Shown one piece after another: positions 24,524-32,968 of a DNA stretch of 64,000 bases. Source of the DNA: RH-AL1 sp964244495 (GTDB lineage: Bacteria; Pseudomonadota; Alphaproteobacteria; Rhizobiales; Beijerinckiaceae). Both the position numbers and the translations under genes were made by a program. Location of the stretch: NCBI GenBank assembly GCA_964244495.1, contig CAXTIU010000003.1, positions 62,001-126,000 of the forward strand, in the 5' to 3' direction. The notes under the pieces are model-generated. The model saw nothing but the letters and a program-made list of their open reading frames with translations, was not told the DNA's origin and searched no databases. Numbering within the stretch: the stretch's first letter is position 1; each line of letters opens with the position of its first letter.

Positions 24524-24552
24524 AGGCTAGGGCCGCCTCCCGCGAGTGTCAA
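24524..24552 (-). promoter_or_regulatory. Predicted sigma-70-type promoter of the bchF operon
   Basis: On the minus strand, TTGACA (24552-24547), a 17-base spacer and TAGCCT (24529-24524). Transcription would start near 24517, just upstream of the bchF start at 24492. The -35 box lies inside the PpsR-like dyad at 24547-24564. Confidence 0.55.
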
Positions 24553-24564
24553 TCTAGCTTTACG
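24547..24564. promoter_or_regulatory. PpsR/CrtJ-like operator between bchF and ppaA
   Basis: TGT, 12 bases, then ACG: one base away from the PpsR/CrtJ consensus TGT-N12-ACA. It covers the predicted bchF -35 box and lies 10 bp upstream of the ppaA -35 box, where a repressor could control both directions. Only one such site was noticed; PpsR usually binds pairs. Confidence 0.45.
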
Positions 24565-24574
24565 TAAAACACGC

Positions 24575-24603
24575 TTGACGAAAGATTGGCGACGGTCCTA
24601 GGT
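24575..24603 (+). promoter_or_regulatory. Predicted sigma-70-type promoter of ppaA-ppsR-bch2
   Basis: TTGACG (24575-24580), a 17-base spacer and CTAGGT (24598-24603). The start of transcription would be near 24610, giving a leader of only about ten bases before ATG 24621. Confidence 0.5.
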
Positions 24604-24620
24604 TCGAGGGGGATGGGGAT

Positions 24621-25580
24621 ATGTCCGACATGTTGAGCCCGCTAGCCGACCTCCGACAACCCGACTTCGCCGCGCCCGCCAGGGCCAAGCCGAGACGTTC
24701 GTCGGGCACCGGCCTCGATCTTCGCACGCTCGATCTGCGGGCCATGGTGCGCGGCGAGGTCGTTCCCCGCCTCCATGCCGCGCTGAGCGCCCGGTCCGCC
24801 GCACAGGTCGGCGCGATCGGAACATCCGTTTCCCATCGCCGCGTTGATCGATCCCGGCCCGGCGAGCGGACCGCGCGGGACGAGGTGCTCGCCCTTGCGG
24901 ATGCCATGCTGGCCGACGATATCGAAGGTGCCTGCCGCCGCATCGCCGTGCTAAGGGCTGGCGGACAGTCGCTGGAATCCGTCTTTTTACACGTCCTCGC
25001 GCCGACGGCCTGCCACCTCCGCGACCTTTGGAGCGAAGATCTTTGCGGCTTGGCCGACGTCACGCTCGCCATATGCAACCTCCGCACGCTCCTGCGTCGC
25101 CACGCGGCGGCGTTCGGGGTGAATGGCCCCGAGACCGGGCGACGCGCCCTCATCGTGTCGGCGGCGCCAGCCGGCGGCATCGACGTCGGACTGCCGCTGT
25201 TCGACCTGACGATGAGCGCGCAGTTCTTCCGGCGCGACGGCTGGCAGCCCCGCATCGAGTGCGGCCTGTCGTCCCCCACCGTCCGCGACGCGGTGCGCGG
25301 CGAATGGTTCGACCTGGTGGCGATCCTGGCGCCGGACGCCGGCGATCCGGATCGCGAACGGCTCGACGCGATCGCGGCGGGCATCCGCGCCATCCGGCGC
25401 GACGCGCCCAACCCGGCGCTCGGGGTGATCGTGTGCGGCCCGGCCTTCGCAAGCCCATCCGAGCTGCGGTCCCGGGTCGACGCGGACGGCGCGGCCCGCG
25501 ATCCCATCGCCGGCCTGGCGCGGGCCGGCCAGCTCGCGCGCGGTGTTCCGAGGCCGGGGCGGCGCCGGCGCCCGTCCTAG
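24621..25580 (+). CDS. ppaA: PpaA/AerR-type antirepressor, B12-binding-domain protein
   Basis: 319 residues. The position next to ppsR and divergent from bchF is that of ppaA/aerR, which modulates PpsR/CrtJ, with a cobalamin chromophore in Rhodobacter. The N-terminal part ends in a helical cap region (VFLHVLAPTACHLRDLWSED, about residues 120-139), then the B12-binding-like fold RALIVSAAPAGGIDVGLPLF (about 170-189) and DLTMSAQFFRRDGW. In related proteins a histidine in the loop after SAAP contacts cobalt; here that loop reads AGGIDVG with no His, so the mode of B12 binding is uncertain. The C-terminus is basic and low-complexity. Confidence 0.85.
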   Translation: MSDMLSPLADLRQPDFAAPARAKPRRSSGTGLDLRTLDLRAMVRGEVVPRLHAALSARSAAQVGAIGTSVSHRRVDRSRPGERTARDEVLALADAMLADDIEGACRRIAVLRAGGQSLESVFLHVLAPTACHLRDLWSEDLCGLADVTLAICNLRTLLRRHAAAFGVNGPETGRRALIVSAAPAGGIDVGLPLFDLTMSAQFFRRDGWQPRIECGLSSPTVRDAVRGEWFDLVAILAPDAGDPDRERLDAIAAGIRAIRRDAPNPALGVIVCGPAFASPSELRSRVDADGAARDPIAGLARAGQLARGVPRPGRRRRPS

Positions 25581-25650
25581 CCCTTCCCTTCGGAAGAACG
25601 GGGATGCCTCGCGTTGAACCGCGTTCGCGCTGCAAAGGTGTCAGGCTGCC

Positions 25651-27069
25651 GTGAAGGCCTTTCGAGCTCCCCAGGACACGATCGGCACGCTCGACGCGCG
25701 GACGGCGGCGACGCTGGTGGCGACCGCCTCCGACATCGCGCTCGTCCTCGACCGCGACGGCGTCATCCGCGACCTGGCGTTCCAGCAGGCCGACCTGTCG
25801 CAGGAGCTGCAAGGTTCGGAAGCGTGGTTCGGCCGGCCGTGGAGCGACACCGTTTCCCCCGACAGCCAGTCCAAGGTCGGCAAGCTGCTGCGCGAGGCGG
25901 AAGCGAACGTCGCGTCGGGCTGGCGCCAGCTGACGCATCAGACGGCGCAGGGGCGCGGCGTGCCGATCCTTTACGCGGCGGTGAAGCTCGGTGACGGCGA
26001 GCGGATCGTGGCGCTCGGGCGCGACCTGCGCGCGGTGTCCGCCCTCCAGCAGCGCCTCGTCGACGCCCAGATGTCGATGGAGCGCGACTACGCCAAGCTG
26101 CGCTTCGCGGAGACGCGCTACCGCCTGCTGTTCCAAAGCTCCAAGGAGCCGGTCGTCATCCTGGACGGCGGCAGCCACCGCATCCTCGAGGCCAACCCCG
26201 CCGCCGGCACCCTGCTCGACGCCGGCGCCAAGCGCGCGGTGGGCCGCCTGCTGGTCGACATGTTCGACGCGTCGGACCGTCCCCGCGTCCAGGCGTTCCT
26301 GGCCGAGCTGCGCGCCTCGGGCCGCGCCGACGACGTGGACGCCACCCTCGCCGGCCGCGGCCGGTTCGTCGTGTCCGCCACCCAGTTCCGCCAGGAAACC
26401 TCCACGCTGATCCTGATCCGGCTGTCGCCGCTGGAGGCGGACGCCCGTGCGGCTGTCGTCGAGCAGGGTGGCGGGGACGGGCGCCTCGCCGCCTTCCTGG
26501 AGGCCTCGCCCGACGGCTTCGTGCTGACGGACCGGGCCGGCACGGTGCTGGCGGCGAACCCCGCCTTCGCCGGCATGGTCCAGGCGGCCGACGGCGCGCG
26601 CGGCGCGACGCTCGACCAGTGGCTCGGCCGGCCGGGCGTCGACTTCAACGTCCTGATGGCGAACCTGCGCCAGCACGGCACCGTGCGCCTGTTCGCGACC
26701 ACGCTGAACGGCGAGGGCGGCGCGCCGCTCGACGTGGAAGCCTCCGCCGCCGCGATGGGCACCGGCAAGGCGGCGACCTACGGCTTCACCCTGCGCGACG
26801 TCGGCCGGCGGATCGCCGCGACCACCCGGTCGGGCCAGGGGCTGCCGCATTCCGCCGAGCAGCTCGCCGACCTGATCGGCCGCGTGCCCCTGAAGGACCT
26901 GGTGCGCGAGACCACCGACGTCATCGAGAAGCTGTGCATCGAGGCGGCGCTGGAGCTGACCGGCGACAACCGCGCCTCGGCGGCGGAGATCCTGGGGCTC
27001 AGCCGGCAGAGCCTCTACGTGAAGCTGCGCCGGTTCGGCTTCGCCGATGTCGCGGAGGACGACGCGTGA
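25651..27069 (+). CDS. ppsR: PpsR/CrtJ, redox-responsive repressor of photosynthesis genes
   Basis: 472 residues: an N-terminal domain, PAS-like domains (one starting RYRLLFQSSKEPVVILDGGS near residue 155, one AFLEASPDGFVLTDRAGTVL near 282) and a C-terminal Fis-type helix-turn-helix with NRASAAEILGLSRQSLYVKL (about residues 443-462). The single cysteine lies in IEKLCIEAALELTG, the position of Cys424 of R. sphaeroides PpsR; an equivalent of Cys251 is absent. GTG 25651 is used, as no in-frame ATG lies near. The stop overlaps the bch2 start (GTGA). Confidence 0.93.
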   Translation: MKAFRAPQDTIGTLDARTAATLVATASDIALVLDRDGVIRDLAFQQADLSQELQGSEAWFGRPWSDTVSPDSQSKVGKLLREAEANVASGWRQLTHQTAQGRGVPILYAAVKLGDGERIVALGRDLRAVSALQQRLVDAQMSMERDYAKLRFAETRYRLLFQSSKEPVVILDGGSHRILEANPAAGTLLDAGAKRAVGRLLVDMFDASDRPRVQAFLAELRASGRADDVDATLAGRGRFVVSATQFRQETSTLILIRLSPLEADARAAVVEQGGGDGRLAAFLEASPDGFVLTDRAGTVLAANPAFAGMVQAADGARGATLDQWLGRPGVDFNVLMANLRQHGTVRLFATTLNGEGGAPLDVEASAAAMGTGKAATYGFTLRDVGRRIAATTRSGQGLPHSAEQLADLIGRVPLKDLVRETTDVIEKLCIEAALELTGDNRASAAEILGLSRQSLYVKLRRFGFADVAEDDA

Positions 27070-28448
27070 GGGACCCGGCGGTTCGAGCCGGGGAGACCGG
27101 CGCGGCGGGGCGACCAGCCCTGTCCTGGTTCGGCATCGCGCGCCTCGGCCTCGTGCAGACCGCGCTCGGCGCGATCTTCGTGCTGGCGACCGCCACCCTC
27201 AACCGGGTGATGGTGGTGGAGCTCGCGCTGCCGGCGGCGCTGCCCGGCGGCCTCATCGCGCTCCACTACGCGACGCAGCTGCTGCGCCCGCGCCTCGGCC
27301 ACGGCTCGGACGTGGGCGGCCGGCGCACGCCCTGGATCGTCGGCGGCATGGCGGTGCTGGCGGCCGGCGGCGCGCTCGCGGCGATCGCGACCGCGCTGAT
27401 GACGCGCCATCTCGGCGCCGGCCTGGCGCTCGCCGCGCCGGCCTTCGTGCTGATCGGGGTGGGCGTCGGCGCGGCCGGCACGGCGCTGCTGGTGCTGCTC
27501 GCCGGACGCACCGCGCCGGCGCGGCGTCCGGCCGCCGCCACGATCGCGTGGGTCATGATGATCGTCGGCTTCATCGTCACGGCGGGCGTCGCCGGCCGCG
27601 CGCTCGACCCGTTCTCGCCGGGCCGGCTCGTCGCCGTCGCCTGCGCCATCTCCGCGACCGGCTTCCTCGTCGCATGCCTCGCCGTGCGCGGCATCGAGGG
27701 GCCGGCCGTCGCCGTACCGGCCCCGGCGGCGCGCGGCGCCTTCGCCCGCGCCCTGCGCGACGTGTGGGCCGAGCCGCCGGCACGGCGCTTCGCGGCGCTC
27801 ATCTTCGTGTCCATGCTGGCCTACGGCGGCGAGGAGCTGCTGATCGAGCCCTTCGCCGGCACCCTGTTCGGCCTGACGCCGGGGCAGACGGCGAAGCTGA
27901 GCGGCGAGCTGCACGTCGGCTCGCTCGCCGGCATGGTGCTCGTCGCCGTCCTGGGTACGGCGCTCGCCCGCCGCGCCGGGGCGCCGAAAGGGTTGGCCGG
28001 GGCGCCGGAGGGGTGGATGGCGGGCGGCTGCGTCGCGTCGGCGGCGGCGCTCGCGGCCCTCGCCGGGCTGGGCCTCGCCGGTCGGCCGGCGCCGCTCGGG
28101 CCCGTCCTGCTGGCGCTCGGCGCGGCCAACGGCGCCTACGCCGTCGCGGCGATCGGCGCGATGATGCAGCAGGTGGGCGGCGGGCGCGGCGAGGCCACGG
28201 CCGGCGTCCGCATGGGGCTGTGGGGGGCGGCGCAGGCGGTCGCCTTCGGCGCCGGCGGGTTGCTGGCGACGACCCTCAGCGACGTGGCGCGGCACGTCAT
28301 GCCCTCGCCGGCCGCCGGCTACGCCCTCGTCTTCGCGCTGCAGGCGTCGGCCTTCGGCGCAGCGGCGATCCTGGCGCTGCGTCCCGGCCGGACGGCGCGT
28401 CCCCGCCGCGGCGAGGGCGGCCTGGCGTTGGCCGTGGACGCGCGGTGA
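27066..28448 (+). CDS. PucC-family BChl-related transporter (Bch2/ORF427-like)
   Basis: A 460-residue 12-helix protein of the PucC/BCD family, the paralogue of LhaA normally found between bchG and bchP. The hallmark ATATLNRVMVVELALP (about residues 40-55) is present, then HYATQLLRPRLGHGSDVGGR (about 69-88) and YGGEELLIEPFAGTLFGLT (about 260-278). The GTG start overlaps the ppsR stop directly, so bchG is not between them. The stop overlaps the next small gene (GTGA). The role in pigment or light-harvesting assembly is inferred from family and context. Confidence 0.88.
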   Translation: MRDPAVRAGETGAAGRPALSWFGIARLGLVQTALGAIFVLATATLNRVMVVELALPAALPGGLIALHYATQLLRPRLGHGSDVGGRRTPWIVGGMAVLAAGGALAAIATALMTRHLGAGLALAAPAFVLIGVGVGAAGTALLVLLAGRTAPARRPAAATIAWVMMIVGFIVTAGVAGRALDPFSPGRLVAVACAISATGFLVACLAVRGIEGPAVAVPAPAARGAFARALRDVWAEPPARRFAALIFVSMLAYGGEELLIEPFAGTLFGLTPGQTAKLSGELHVGSLAGMVLVAVLGTALARRAGAPKGLAGAPEGWMAGGCVASAAALAALAGLGLAGRPAPLGPVLLALGAANGAYAVAAIGAMMQQVGGGRGEATAGVRMGLWGAAQAVAFGAGGLLATTLSDVARHVMPSPAAGYALVFALQASAFGAAAILALRPGRTARPRRGEGGLALAVDAR

Positions 28449-28714
28449 TCGCGCTCGCCATCGACGGCATCCTCCTCCTCGTGCCGTTGGAGGCGCTCGC
28501 CCTCGTCGCCCTGCACCGGTTCACCGGCGCCGGCATCCCCTCGCGCCGGCTGCTCGGCACGCTCGCCGCCGGCTTCTTCCTGATGCTGGCGACGCGCCTC
28601 GCGCTCGACGCCGGCGCCAGCGGCACCCTGGCGGCGCAGGCGCTTGTCGCGGCGTGCCTGCTCGCCGCGCTCGCCGCCCACGTCGTCGACCTCACGCTGC
28701 GCTGGCGTGGATAA
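28445..28714 (+). CDS. Small three-helix membrane protein, function unknown
   Basis: 89 residues, with three hydrophobic segments (about residues 2-24, 36-55 and 60-85) separated by short basic loops (HRFTGAGIPSRR, then DLTLRWRG at the end). I recognise no family. It starts at a GTG overlapping the bch2 stop, so it is translated with bch2, in the place where bchP usually lies. A role in pigment metabolism or membrane assembly is inferred from position only. The allantoicase gene begins 42 bp later. Confidence 0.72.
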   Translation: MIALAIDGILLLVPLEALALVALHRFTGAGIPSRRLLGTLAAGFFLMLATRLALDAGASGTLAAQALVAACLLAALAAHVVDLTLRWRG

Positions 28715-28756
28715 GGCGTCGGCTGTATCGGGAGCGTCGTAGCGGAGGCGCCAGCG

Positions 28757-29749
28757 TTGAAGATACACCCCGACGAGGCCGACCTCGCCCGCTTCGTGAA
28801 CCTCGCCTCGCCCCGCCTCGGTGCCAGCGTCGAGGCGGCATCCGACGCGTTCTTCGGCGACGCGGCGCGGCTGCTGCACGACGCCGACCCGGTCTTCGTG
28901 CCCGGCAAGTACGACGCCAACGGCAAGTGGATGGACGGCTGGGAAACGCGTCGACGGCGCGGGCCGGGCCACGACTGGTGCCTGGTCCGCCTCGGCGTCG
29001 CCGGCCGGATCGCCTTCGTCGAGATCGACACCCGCCACTTCACCGGCAACTACCCGCCGGCCGCCTCGGTGGAGGGCTGCGACGACGAGCACCCCTCCGC
29101 CGCGACGCGCTGGCGGACCCTCGTGCCGGCGGCGACGCTCGGGCCGGACGCGCGCCACCTGTTCGCGAGCGTCGAGGCGGGGCCAGCGCGCTGGCTGCGC
29201 CTCGCCATCTACCCCGACGGCGGCGTCGCGCGGCTGCGCGCCTACGGGACGCCGGCGATCGACGCGAGCGCCTTCGCCGGCGAGGCGGAGTTGTCCGCGC
29301 TGAAGCACGGCGGGCGCATCCTCGGCCTCAGCGACGCCCATTACGGCACGCCGAGCGTGATCCTGACGGACGGGCGCGGCCGCGACATGGGGGACGGCTG
29401 GGAAACGCGGCGCCGGCGCGAGCCGGGCCACGACTGGATGGTGATCGCCCTCGGGCTGCCCGGCCGCATCACGCGCCTCGAGGTCGACACGGCCCATTAC
29501 AAGGGAAACTTCCCCGACAGGGTGTCCGTGCAGGCCTGCGACGTCGGAGGGGGGAGCGACGGCTCGATCGTCACCCAGTCCATGTTCTGGCCGGACCTGC
29601 TCGCGCCCACCCCCCTGCTGGCCGACCACCTCCACGTGTTCGGCGCCGACGCGCTGCAACCGCTCGGGCCGGCGACGCACGTCCGCCTCAGCATCCACCC
29701 CGACGGCGGCGTGTCACGGTTCCGCGTGTTCGGCCACGTCAGGTCATAA
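28757..29749 (+). CDS. alc: Allantoicase
   Basis: 330 residues; allantoate amidinohydrolase that splits allantoate into urea and ureidoglycolate in purine breakdown. It has the internal duplication of the family: the word DGWETRRRR-PGHDW occurs at about residues 60-75 and again at about 213-228, each followed by an IEIDT/LEVDT-HFTGN/HYKGN strand. The start FVNLASPRLGASV is also typical. TTG 28757 is chosen because GGAGG lies 8 bp upstream and no ATG is in frame nearby. allA follows after 24 bp, so the two form an ureide operon, possibly extended by the ABC genes. Confidence 0.94.
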   Translation: MKIHPDEADLARFVNLASPRLGASVEAASDAFFGDAARLLHDADPVFVPGKYDANGKWMDGWETRRRRGPGHDWCLVRLGVAGRIAFVEIDTRHFTGNYPPAASVEGCDDEHPSAATRWRTLVPAATLGPDARHLFASVEAGPARWLRLAIYPDGGVARLRAYGTPAIDASAFAGEAELSALKHGGRILGLSDAHYGTPSVILTDGRGRDMGDGWETRRRREPGHDWMVIALGLPGRITRLEVDTAHYKGNFPDRVSVQACDVGGGSDGSIVTQSMFWPDLLAPTPLLADHLHVFGADALQPLGPATHVRLSIHPDGGVSRFRVFGHVRS

Positions 29750-29773
29750 GGATCCGCCGATGGGAATCCGCCC

Positions 29774-30277
29774 GTGAGGCTCGCCGTCGAAGCGTTGACG
29801 AAGGCGGCCTTCGCACCGTTCGGGGCGGTGATCGAGCGCGACGGCGCCGAGGTCCGCGTCATCAACGGCGGCTCGACCGACCGGCTGCACGCCCTCGCGC
29901 CGGTCGACGTGGGCTCGGACGGGGGATGGCCGATCGTCTCCATCTTCCGGGGGCGGCGCCGCCCTTTCCCCCTCGCCATCGCGATGATGGAGCGCCACCC
30001 GCTCGGCTCGCAGGCGTTCGTCCCGCTGCAGCCCCTGCCATGGCTGGTGGTGGTGGCGACGGGCGGGGCGGCGGCGCCGGCCGGCTTCCGGGCGTTCCTG
30101 GCGCGGGGCGACCAGGGGGTGAGCTACCGGCGCGGCACCTGGCACCACCCGCTGCTGGTCCTCGCCCCCGAACAGGAGTTCCTGGTGGTCGACCGCGACG
30201 GACCCGGCCGCAACCTCGAGGAGGTCGCCCTCGGCGGGGCGGCCTTCACCGTCGACGCGCCGCTTCCGGGGGCTTGA
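29774..30277 (+). CDS. allA: Ureidoglycolate lyase
   Basis: 167 residues; cleaves ureidoglycolate to glyoxylate and urea, the step after allantoicase. Family features are FAPFGAVIERDG (about residues 13-24), MMERHPLGSQAFVPLQPLPW (about 73-92), the cupin-like YRRGTWHHPLLVL (about 117-129) and FLVVDRDGPGRNLEEV (about 136-151). GTG 29774 is used; an upstream ATG at 29760 runs into a stop after five codons. It ends 92 bp before the ABC binding-protein gene. Confidence 0.92.
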   Translation: MRLAVEALTKAAFAPFGAVIERDGAEVRVINGGSTDRLHALAPVDVGSDGGWPIVSIFRGRRRPFPLAIAMMERHPLGSQAFVPLQPLPWLVVVATGGAAAPAGFRAFLARGDQGVSYRRGTWHHPLLVLAPEQEFLVVDRDGPGRNLEEVALGGAAFTVDAPLPGA

Positions 30278-30369
30278 AGCGCGCCCTCCTCGTTTGCCTC
30301 ATCGGCGGGCCGGCACCGATCTTGCTGCGGCCGACCCGCCCGGCCCGCCCCGGGGTAACGGAGTCCTCT

Positions 30370-31974
30370 GTGCTCAAGACGAGAATGACCGCCCTGGCCC
30401 TCGCCACCGCGACGGGCCTCGCGACGTTTACGGCCGCCTCCGCTCAGGGCGTGCTGCGCATCGGCATGACCGCCTCCGACATCCCGCTCACCACCGGCCA
30501 GACCGACAACGGCGGCGAGGGGCAGCGCTTCATCGGCTACACGCTCTACGACAGCCTGATCGAGTGGGACCTGTCGAGCGCCGACAAGCCTTCGGTGCTG
30601 GTGCCGGGCCTCGCCACATCGTGGGCCGTCGATCCCACCAACAAGACGAAGTGGACGTTCAAGCTCCGCCCCGGCGTCAAGTTCCACGACGGCAGCGCGT
30701 TCGACGCCAGCTCGGTGGTGTGGAACCTCGACAAGATCCTGAAGACCGACGCCCCGCAGTTCGACCAGCGCCAGTCCGCCCAGGGGCGCACGCGCATCCC
30801 GGCGGTGGCGAGCTACCGCGTCGTCGACCCGACGACGCTCGAAGTCACCACCAAGACGCCCGACGCCACCCTGCCCTACCAGATCGCCTGGATCCTGATG
30901 TCGTCGCCGGCCAACTGGGCGGCGCAGGGCAAGAGTTGGGAGGCGGTCGCCCAGCACCCGTCCGGCACCGGCCCCTGGAAGCTGGAGCACGGCTTCGTGC
31001 CGCGCCAGCGCGCCGAGCTGACCGCCAACAAGGCCTACTGGAACCCCAAGCGCGTACCCCACCTCGACAAGATGGTGCTCGTGCCGCTGCCCGATCCCGA
31101 CGCGCGCGTGGCGGCGCTGCGCTCCGGCGGCGTCGACTGGATCGAGGCGCCGGCCCCCGACGCCGTGCCCTCGCTGAAGGCGGCCGGCTTCGCCATCGTG
31201 ACGAACAGCTATCCCCACAACTGGACCTGGCACCTCTCGCGGTTGCCGGACTCGCCCTGGAACGACATCCGCGTGCGCAAGGCGGCCAACCTCGCCATCG
31301 ACCGCGAAGGGTTGAAGCAGCTGCTCGGCGGCCTGATGATCCCGGCGACCGGCTTCTTCCCGCCCGGCAGCCAATGGTTCGGCCACCCGACCTTCAAGGT
31401 CACCTACGATCCCGCCGCCGCCAAGGCGCTGATGGCGCAGGCCGGCTACGGGCCGGCCAAGCGCGTCAGGACCAAGGTGCTCATCTCGCCGTCCGGCTCC
31501 GGCCAGATGCTGCCGCTGCCGATGAACGAGTTCGTCCAACAGAACCTCGCCGAGATCGGCATCGACGTCACCTTCGAGATCGCCGACTGGAACACGCTGA
31601 TCAACCTGTGGCGCGCCGGTGCCCAGGACCCGAGCGACAGGGGCGCCACCGCCATCAACTACACCTACTTCATCCAGGACCCGTTCAACGGCTTCATCCG
31701 CCACCTCCAGTGCAACCTCGCGCCGCCGGCCGGAACCAACTGGGGCCACTACTGCGACAAGGGCATGGACGCGCTGTTCGAGCAGGTGCGCAACACGTTC
31801 GACCAGGGCGAGCAGGACAAGGTGCTGCAGAAGGTCCACGAGAAGTACGTCGACGACGCGTTGTTCCTGATGGTGGCCCACGACGTGGACGCGCGCGCCA
31901 TGTCGAAGAAGGTGAAGAACTTCGTCGAGGCGCAGAACTGGTTCCAGGATTTCTCGCCGATCGTGGTCGAGTAG
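30370..31974 (+). CDS. ABC transporter periplasmic binding protein, family 5 (peptide/nickel type)
   Basis: 534 residues with a signal peptide ending TAASAQG (cleavage after about residue 25). The SBP_bac_5 signature regions are clear: WTFKLRPGVKFHDGSAFDAS (about residues 95-114), the GTGPWKL element near residue 200, ANLAIDREGLKQLLGG near 310, and the C-terminal domain with DPFNGFIRHLQCN. Such proteins bind oligopeptides or other ligands; linkage to allantoin genes hints at a nitrogenous compound, but this is inference. GTG 30370 has GGAG six bases upstream. It is followed by two permeases and two ATPases. Confidence 0.9.
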   Translation: MLKTRMTALALATATGLATFTAASAQGVLRIGMTASDIPLTTGQTDNGGEGQRFIGYTLYDSLIEWDLSSADKPSVLVPGLATSWAVDPTNKTKWTFKLRPGVKFHDGSAFDASSVVWNLDKILKTDAPQFDQRQSAQGRTRIPAVASYRVVDPTTLEVTTKTPDATLPYQIAWILMSSPANWAAQGKSWEAVAQHPSGTGPWKLEHGFVPRQRAELTANKAYWNPKRVPHLDKMVLVPLPDPDARVAALRSGGVDWIEAPAPDAVPSLKAAGFAIVTNSYPHNWTWHLSRLPDSPWNDIRVRKAANLAIDREGLKQLLGGLMIPATGFFPPGSQWFGHPTFKVTYDPAAAKALMAQAGYGPAKRVRTKVLISPSGSGQMLPLPMNEFVQQNLAEIGIDVTFEIADWNTLINLWRAGAQDPSDRGATAINYTYFIQDPFNGFIRHLQCNLAPPAGTNWGHYCDKGMDALFEQVRNTFDQGEQDKVLQKVHEKYVDDALFLMVAHDVDARAMSKKVKNFVEAQNWFQDFSPIVVE

Positions 31975-32010
31975 CGGCCGCCCTCCCCCTTCCGCCGATC
32001 CCGGATCGCC

Positions 32011-32952
32011 ATGCTGGCCTACGCCTTCAAACGCATCCTGCACGTGATCCCGGTGGCGCTCGGGGTCTCGCTCGTGTGCTTCCTGTTGATCCACATCGCG
32101 CCCGGCGACCCGCTGTCCTCCATCCTGCCGCCGGACGCCTCCGCCGACATGCAGGCGCAGGCCAAGGCCTTGTACGGCCTCGACCGTCCGCTGCCGGTCC
32201 AGTACGGGCTGTGGCTGCTGCGCGCGCTGCGCGGCGACCTCGGTCAGTCGATCGCCACCGGGCGCCCGGTCACGACCGAGATCGCGGCGGCGGCGACCAA
32301 CACCTTCATCCTGGCCGGCGTCGCCACCCTGCTCGGCTTCACGATCGGGGCGACGCTCGGCTTCCTGGCCGGGCTGTTCCGGGGCACGCCCATCGACCGC
32401 GCGGCCTCCGGCATCGCCATGCTGGGGGTGAGCGTGCCGCACTACTGGCTGGGCCTCGTGCTCGTCATCGTCTTCTCGGTGGAGCTGGGGTGGCTCGGCG
32501 CCACCGGCACCGGCTCCGAAGGCCCCTCCCTCGACTGGGGCTACCTCCGCTACCTGATCCTGCCGGCCGTCACCCTGTCGGTGATCCCCACCGGCATCAT
32601 CGCGCGCACCGTGCGTTCGCTCGTGGCCGATGTCGCCGCGCAGGACTTCGTCGGCGCGCTGCGGGCCAAGGGCCTGCTGCGGGGCCAGGTGCTGCGCCAC
32701 GTCGTGCGCAACGTCGCGCCCACCGCGCTCTCCGTGATGGGCCTGCAGCTCGGCTACCTGCTCGGCGGCTCCATCCTCATCGAGACGGTGTTCTCGTGGC
32801 CCGGCACCGGCTTCCTGCTCAACACCGCCATCTTCACCCGCGACCTGCCGCTGCTCCAGGGGACCATCCTGGTGCTGGCGATGATCTTCGTTCTCATCAA
32901 CCTCTCGGTCGACCTGCTCCAGGGCGCCATCGATCCCCGCATCCGGAGGTGA
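32011..32952 (+). CDS. ABC transporter permease, DppB/OppB type
   Basis: 313 residues with six helices. The N-terminus (LAYAFKRILHVIPVALGVSL) is the usual first helix; ALYGLDRPLPVQYGLWLLRA (about residues 53-72) and DLGQSIATGRPV (about 77-88) are typical. The EAA loop that contacts the ATPase is in VAAQDFVGALRAKGLLRGQV (about 209-228). It starts 36 bp after the binding-protein gene and its stop is within the leader of the second permease. It forms the membrane channel with the next gene product. Confidence 0.93.
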   Translation: MLAYAFKRILHVIPVALGVSLVCFLLIHIAPGDPLSSILPPDASADMQAQAKALYGLDRPLPVQYGLWLLRALRGDLGQSIATGRPVTTEIAAAATNTFILAGVATLLGFTIGATLGFLAGLFRGTPIDRAASGIAMLGVSVPHYWLGLVLVIVFSVELGWLGATGTGSEGPSLDWGYLRYLILPAVTLSVIPTGIIARTVRSLVADVAAQDFVGALRAKGLLRGQVLRHVVRNVAPTALSVMGLQLGYLLGGSILIETVFSWPGTGFLLNTAIFTRDLPLLQGTILVLAMIFVLINLSVDLLQGAIDPRIRR

Positions 32953-32968
32953 TCCCATCAGCGTCCTC

